Source: Albirhodobacter sp048262715
GTDB taxonomy: Bacteria; Pseudomonadota; Alphaproteobacteria; Rhodobacterales; Rhodobacteraceae
Reading direction: 5' to 3'
Assembly (NCBI GenBank): GCA_048262715.1
Contig: JBLXEV010000005.1
Coordinates: forward strand, 62,001-126,000
Length of the DNA stretch: 64,000 nt
Position 1 is the first letter of the stretch, and each line of letters begins with the position of its first letter. A model generated the notes under the pieces. The model saw only the letters and a program-made list of their open reading frames with translations. It had not been told where the DNA came from and did no database searches. Shown here piece after piece: positions 60,356 through 64,000 of this stretch. Made by a program: the position numbers and the translations under genes.

Positions 60356-61219
60356 ATGAAAGACCCACGGATCAGCCTGCCTGCCGCCCCCGATCAAGGG
60401 GTTTCTGGTGCGCAAAGCGTCGACCGCGCGCTGAGCTTGCTGCCCTTGATTGCCCGCAGCCCACAGCGTGGACTTGGCCTTGGCGCGATTGTCGAGGAAA
60501 CGGGCCTGAGCCGACCAACGGCGCGACGGTTGCTGCTCTCGCTGATCCGTTCAGGGATGATCGAGCAAGATCCGAAGACCAAAGCCTATCGTTTGGGCGA
60601 AGAAATTTACGTCTTGGGGGCCTTGGCCGCGCCACGGTTCGGGCTGATGGATGTCGCCGCCGAAACCGTGATGCGATTGGCCGAGATCACTGAAGATACC
60701 GCCTATCTCTCGGTGCGCCGCGATACGTTTTCGGTGTGCATGATGCGTCACGAGGGCGCGTTCCCCATTCGCGTTCAGGCATTGCAAGCCGGATATCGCC
60801 ACCCTCTGGGGATCGGCGCGGGATCGCTGGCGATCCTCTCGGCGCTGCCCGATAGCGAGGTAGAGGATATTCTGGATCAGAACGCCGCGCTGATCGCGGC
60901 GGAATACCCGCGCAGCTCGGTGCCGATGCTGCGCGATGCCGTCGCCCAGACGCGCGCGCGTGGCTGGGCGCTCAATCCGGGCATGGTCCTTGCCAATAGC
61001 TGGGCGGTGGGCTGCGCAGTGCGATTGCCCAATGGCCAGATCGGCGGCGCGCTCAGCGTGGCCGCGATTGACAGCCGGATGGGCGCCGAGCGTCAGCGGG
61101 AGATCGCCGCGCATTTGCACCAAGCCGCGGCCTCGGTGGAGGCGCGCATGGGCAGGATATTTTCGCATGTTATGCCCACCACCAACACCACTGCCCCCAA
61201 CACCCCAGCCAGTCGCTAG
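60356..61219 (+). CDS. IclR family transcriptional regulator
   Basis: The 287-residue regulator has a winged helix near residues 20-85 (LGAIVEETGLSRPTARRLLLSL) and the C-terminal IclR ligand domain with HPLGIGAGSLAIL and GMVLANSWAVGCAVR. The ATG at 60356 is preceded only by a weak ribosome site. It is divergent from the TRAP operon and followed after 37 bp by thiolase and CoA-ligase genes. Its ligand is probably the transported acid or its CoA ester. The Thr/Asn-rich C-terminal tail is unusual. Confidence 0.9.
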   Translation: MKDPRISLPAAPDQGVSGAQSVDRALSLLPLIARSPQRGLGLGAIVEETGLSRPTARRLLLSLIRSGMIEQDPKTKAYRLGEEIYVLGALAAPRFGLMDVAAETVMRLAEITEDTAYLSVRRDTFSVCMMRHEGAFPIRVQALQAGYRHPLGIGAGSLAILSALPDSEVEDILDQNAALIAAEYPRSSVPMLRDAVAQTRARGWALNPGMVLANSWAVGCAVRLPNGQIGGALSVAAIDSRMGAERQREIAAHLHQAAASVEARMGRIFSHVMPTTNTTAPNTPASR

Positions 61220-61256
61220 CGACGCCGCAAACCGAAATCGAATGGAGGAAAGACTG

Positions 61257-62429
61257 ATGACACAAGGACAGATCGTCGGATGGGCGCATAGCCGCTTTGG
61301 CAAATCCGAAGCTGCGAGCACCGAGGCCCTGATGGCGGAGGTCATCCAACCCGCGTTGGACCATGCGGGCGTGCCAGCGCAGGCGATTGACGGGATCTTT
61401 GTGGGCTGCATGAACAACGGCTTTTCGCGGCAGGATTTTCAGGCCGCCCTGCCCGGAATGATCGCCCAGGATCTCGCCACAAAGCCTGCTGTCCGGCTGG
61501 AAAACGCCTGCGCCACAGGGTCCGCTGCGCTCTATGCGGCGCTGGATTTCATCGCCGCAGGGCGCGGGGAGGTCGCGCTTGTGGTGGGCGTTGAGAAGAT
61601 GACCGCACTGCCCACGGCGGAGGTGGGTGATATTCTGCTGGGGGCCAGCTACTGCGCAGAAGAGGCCGATGTTGCCGGCGGGTTTGCGGGGCTGTTTGGC
61701 CGTATCGCGCAGGGCTATTTCCAGAGCTACGGCGATCAATCCGAGGCGCTTGCGATGATCGCCTCGAAAAACCATATGAACGGCGCGGGCAATCCCTACG
61801 CCCATATGCAAAAGGCGTTTACCGTCGCGCAATGCAATACGGTCAGCGAGAAAAATCCCTATGTCGCGCAGCCGCTGCGCCGCACCGATTGCTCGCTGAT
61901 CTCGGACGGGGCGGCGGCGATGATCGTCGCCAGCCCGCGCGTCGCCGCCGATTTGCAGCGCGCGATTGCCTTCCGCGCGACCACCCACACCAACGATGTG
62001 CTCGCCCTTTCCCGCCGCGATCCGGCGGAATTTGACGGGCCGCGCCGCGCGTGGGCGGCCTCCTTGCAGGCGGCAGGGCTGACGCTGGACGACCTCGATC
62101 TGGTGGAAACGCATGACTGTTTCACCATCGCCGAGCTGATCGAATATGAGGCGATGGGTCTCGCCCCGCGCGGGCGCGGCGCCGATGTGATCCGCGACGG
62201 CACCACGACTCGCGATGGTCGCCTGCCAGTGAACCTTTCGGGCGGTCTGAAATCCAAGGGCCATCCGATTGGCGCGACGGGCGTCTCCATGCATGTCATG
62301 GCCGCGATGCAGCTCGCGGGCGAAGCGCCGGAGGGAATTCAGGCGAAAAAGGCCAATATCGCGGGCGTGTTCAACATGGGCGGCGCTGCGGTGGCGAATT
62401 ACTGCTCGATTCTGGAGCGCGTGAAATGA
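61257..62429 (+). CDS. Thiolase family protein (SCP-x/acetyl-CoA acetyltransferase type)
   Basis: The 390-residue enzyme has the thiolase fold with nucleophilic C85 in ENACATGSAA, a His in ETHDCFTIAE and the conserved late motif GHPIGATG. It is of the SCP2/SCP-x type, often linked to degradation of unusual acyl-CoAs rather than beta-oxidation of fatty acids. An ATGGAGGAAAG stretch is the ribosome site, and ATG 61257 is the start; upstream codons overlap iclR in another frame. It overlaps the acyl-CoA synthetase gene by four bases. Cleavage or condensation of the acyl-CoA made by that partner is expected. Confidence 0.9.
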   Translation: MTQGQIVGWAHSRFGKSEAASTEALMAEVIQPALDHAGVPAQAIDGIFVGCMNNGFSRQDFQAALPGMIAQDLATKPAVRLENACATGSAALYAALDFIAAGRGEVALVVGVEKMTALPTAEVGDILLGASYCAEEADVAGGFAGLFGRIAQGYFQSYGDQSEALAMIASKNHMNGAGNPYAHMQKAFTVAQCNTVSEKNPYVAQPLRRTDCSLISDGAAAMIVASPRVAADLQRAIAFRATTHTNDVLALSRRDPAEFDGPRRAWAASLQAAGLTLDDLDLVETHDCFTIAELIEYEAMGLAPRGRGADVIRDGTTTRDGRLPVNLSGGLKSKGHPIGATGVSMHVMAAMQLAGEAPEGIQAKKANIAGVFNMGGAAVANYCSILERVK

Positions 62430-64000
62430 GTGATACCCCTGTGCAAAACGGGGCCGCTCCGAAAGGCGGCCTGATACCACAAACCACCCGCGTCTCGAAC
62501 CTCGCGCATTTCCTCACCCGCAACGCCCGCCGCCTGCGCGATCAGCCTGCGCTGATCTGGGGCGAGGCGCGCTGGAGCTGGGCCGAGTTGGACGCGCGGG
62601 TCTCGGCCTGCGCGGCGGGGCTTCGCGCGCGCTACGGTGTGACCAAAGGCGACCGCGTTCTAGTGCAGGCGCAAAACAGCAATCAGATGTTTGAATCGAT
62701 GCTCGCGTGTTTCCGCCTCGGCGCGGTCTGGGTGCCGACGAATTTCCGCCAAAGCCCTGACGAGGTAGCCTTCCTCGCGCAATCAAGTGGCGCGCAAGTG
62801 ATGATTTGCGGCGCGGAATTCCCCGATCACGCGGCGGCTTGCGCGGGCATTCGCCACCATCTTACCATCGGCGGCGGCCCAGAGACTCGCAGCCATGATT
62901 TCGACGCGCTGATCGCCGATCATATGGGCGAAACCGTTGCCAATCAGGCGGTCGAGCACAGTGATCCGTGCTGGTTCTTCTTCACCTCCGGCACCACGGG
63001 GCGGCCCAAGGCGGCGGTGCTCACCCATGGCCAGATGGCCTTCGTTCTGGTCAACCATCTCAATGATCTGATGCCGGGCACAGGCGCGAGGGATGCCTCA
63101 CTCGTCGTCGCCCCGCTCTCGCATGGCGCGGGGATCCATCAGCTGGTGAACCTCGCCGCAGGGTCCACCACCGTCTTGATGCCACAGGGCAAATTCGAGG
63201 TCGATACCGCGTGGAAACTGATCGAGGCGCACCGGATCACCAATCTGTTCACCGTGCCGACGATCGTGAAGATGCTCGTCGAGGATCCGGCGGTGGATCG
63301 CTATGACCGCAGCTCGCTTCGCTACATGATCTATGCGGGCGCGCCGATGTACCGTGCCGATCAAAAGGTCGCGCTGGAGCGACTTGGGCCGGTTCTGGTG
63401 CAATATTTCGGGCTGGGTGAGGTCACGGGGAATATCACCGTGCTGCCCCCTTCTGAGCATCACCCTGACGACGCACAGATGCGTCTGGGGAGTTGCGGCT
63501 ATGAGCGCACGGGGATGGAAATTTCCATTCAGGCCGAGGACGGCACCGAGCTGGGGGCCCATCAGACCGGCGAGATTTGCGTCTGCGGACCTGCGGTCTT
63601 CGCGGGTTATTACAACAACCCTGAGGCCAATGCGAAATCCTTCCGCAATGGCTGGTTCTGCACCGGCGATCTCGGCCATCTGGATGCGCAGGGCTATCTC
63701 TATATCACGGGGCGCTCGTCAGATATGTATATCTCGGGCGGATCCAACGTCTATCCCCGCGAGATTGAAGAGAAAATGCTGACCCATCCCGCGCTGAGCG
63801 AGGTTGCGGTGCTCGGGGTTCCAGATCCGAAATGGGGCGAGATCGGGGTCGCGGTTTGCGTCCTCAAGGCAGGGGCTGAGGCCAGCGAGGCAGATATTCT
63901 CGCCTCTCTGAAGGGCAGCATGAGCAGCTATAAACTGCCGCGCCAGATCTTCTTCTTTGAGGAGATGCCGAAATCCAGCTATGGCAAAATCACCAAGAAG
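62426..64000 (+). CDS. Acyl-CoA synthetase (AMP-binding family), 3' part cut off
   Basis: The window contains the first 525 codons; the frame is open at the right edge, a little short of the usual end. It has FFFTSGTTGRPKAAVLTH (P-loop-like), the adenylate motif QYFGLGEVTGN, GWFCTGDLGHLDAQGY, GRSSDMYISGGSNVYPREIE, and the catalytic Lys region SSYGKITKK at the edge. It starts at ATG 62426, overlapping the thiolase stop. It would activate a carboxylic acid, possibly the one imported by the TRAP system, to the CoA ester used by the thiolase. Confidence 0.9.
   Translation, partial: MSDTPVQNGAAPKGGLIPQTTRVSNLAHFLTRNARRLRDQPALIWGEARWSWAELDARVSACAAGLRARYGVTKGDRVLVQAQNSNQMFESMLACFRLGAVWVPTNFRQSPDEVAFLAQSSGAQVMICGAEFPDHAAACAGIRHHLTIGGGPETRSHDFDALIADHMGETVANQAVEHSDPCWFFFTSGTTGRPKAAVLTHGQMAFVLVNHLNDLMPGTGARDASLVVAPLSHGAGIHQLVNLAAGSTTVLMPQGKFEVDTAWKLIEAHRITNLFTVPTIVKMLVEDPAVDRYDRSSLRYMIYAGAPMYRADQKVALERLGPVLVQYFGLGEVTGNITVLPPSEHHPDDAQMRLGSCGYERTGMEISIQAEDGTELGAHQTGEICVCGPAVFAGYYNNPEANAKSFRNGWFCTGDLGHLDAQGYLYITGRSSDMYISGGSNVYPREIEEKMLTHPALSEVAVLGVPDPKWGEIGVAVCVLKAGAEASEADILASLKGSMSSYKLPRQIFFFEEMPKSSYGKITKK

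Noticed and set aside
61170..62480. A 436-codon minus-strand frame opposite the thiolase gene
   Set aside because: It is antisense to a clear thiolase with all catalytic motifs.
1..64000. CRISPR arrays, tRNA or rRNA genes, insertion sequences
   Set aside because: No regular spaced repeats, cloverleaf sequences, ribosomal RNA segments or transposase motifs were seen by eye; a computed search could still find a small tRNA.

Overview
The window is 64 kb of GC-rich bacterial DNA. It is densely coded, with many ATGA-type overlapping starts and stops and strong purine-rich ribosome binding sites. The gene families (TAXI and DctPQM TRAP transporters, TctABC transporters, a PuuE-UraD fusion, a D-apiose-type cluster, a YkoF thiamine operon behind a TPP riboswitch) point to an alphaproteobacterium, most likely in or near the Rhodobacterales. 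That placement is inference from gene content, not from a marker gene. I saw no rRNA, tRNA, CRISPR array, phage gene, transposase or replication origin. About 60 protein genes are annotated; two are cut by the window edges.

Layout. 1-1340: end of a TAXI-TRAP operon (permease cut at position 1, plus its binding protein). 1672-8738: a His-Asp signalling block with two histidine kinases, a single-domain receiver, a receiver with a degenerate GGDEF-like domain, and an Hpt protein. 8757-12578: homogentisate catabolism, fahA-hmgA facing marR-maiA across two copies of one palindromic operator. 12590-17875: an iron-type ABC importer facing a methyltransferase and an Fsr-like exporter across a long inverted repeat. 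18318-23175: acyl-CoA synthetase, MFS exporter with an AraC regulator, and a YbaK protein. 23235-26800: LysR plus a four-gene CMD/AhpD-like/RidA/cysteine-desulfhydrase-like operon. 26994-33581: LysR, flavin monooxygenase, TctCBA transporter and a convergent opine-dehydrogenase-family gene. 33744-36968: TPP riboswitch and thiamine-precursor ABC transporter. 37032-44045: ribose-type ABC transporter with D-apiose dehydrogenase and D-apionate lactonase homologues. 44245-50937: purine/allantoin module with two NCS1 permeases, a racemase, GntR regulator, AllA and PuuE-UraD. 50995-53966: a second TctCBA. 54258-60030: two convergent DctPQM TRAP systems. 60356-64000: IclR regulator, thiolase-family enzyme and acyl-CoA synthetase (cut at the right edge).

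How it works together. The region is a catabolic and uptake hub: three TRAP, two TTT and three ABC importers, two NCS1 permeases and two MFS proteins, most beside the enzymes or regulators that would use their substrates. Several regulator-operator pairs can be read from the sequence: MarR (TTGCAGATGCAA, twice), GntR (TTGTTAACAA-like, before the racemase and before the second NCS1 gene), and IclR (GTCCATAA-type palindromes before both the TRAP operon and iclR). The least-described parts are the opine-dehydrogenase/monooxygenase/TTT island with the neighbouring RidA/desulfhydrase operon, the methyltransferase plus Fsr-like exporter tied to the iron importer, and the phosphorelay block, whose proteins include two degenerate domains and no DNA-binding output.
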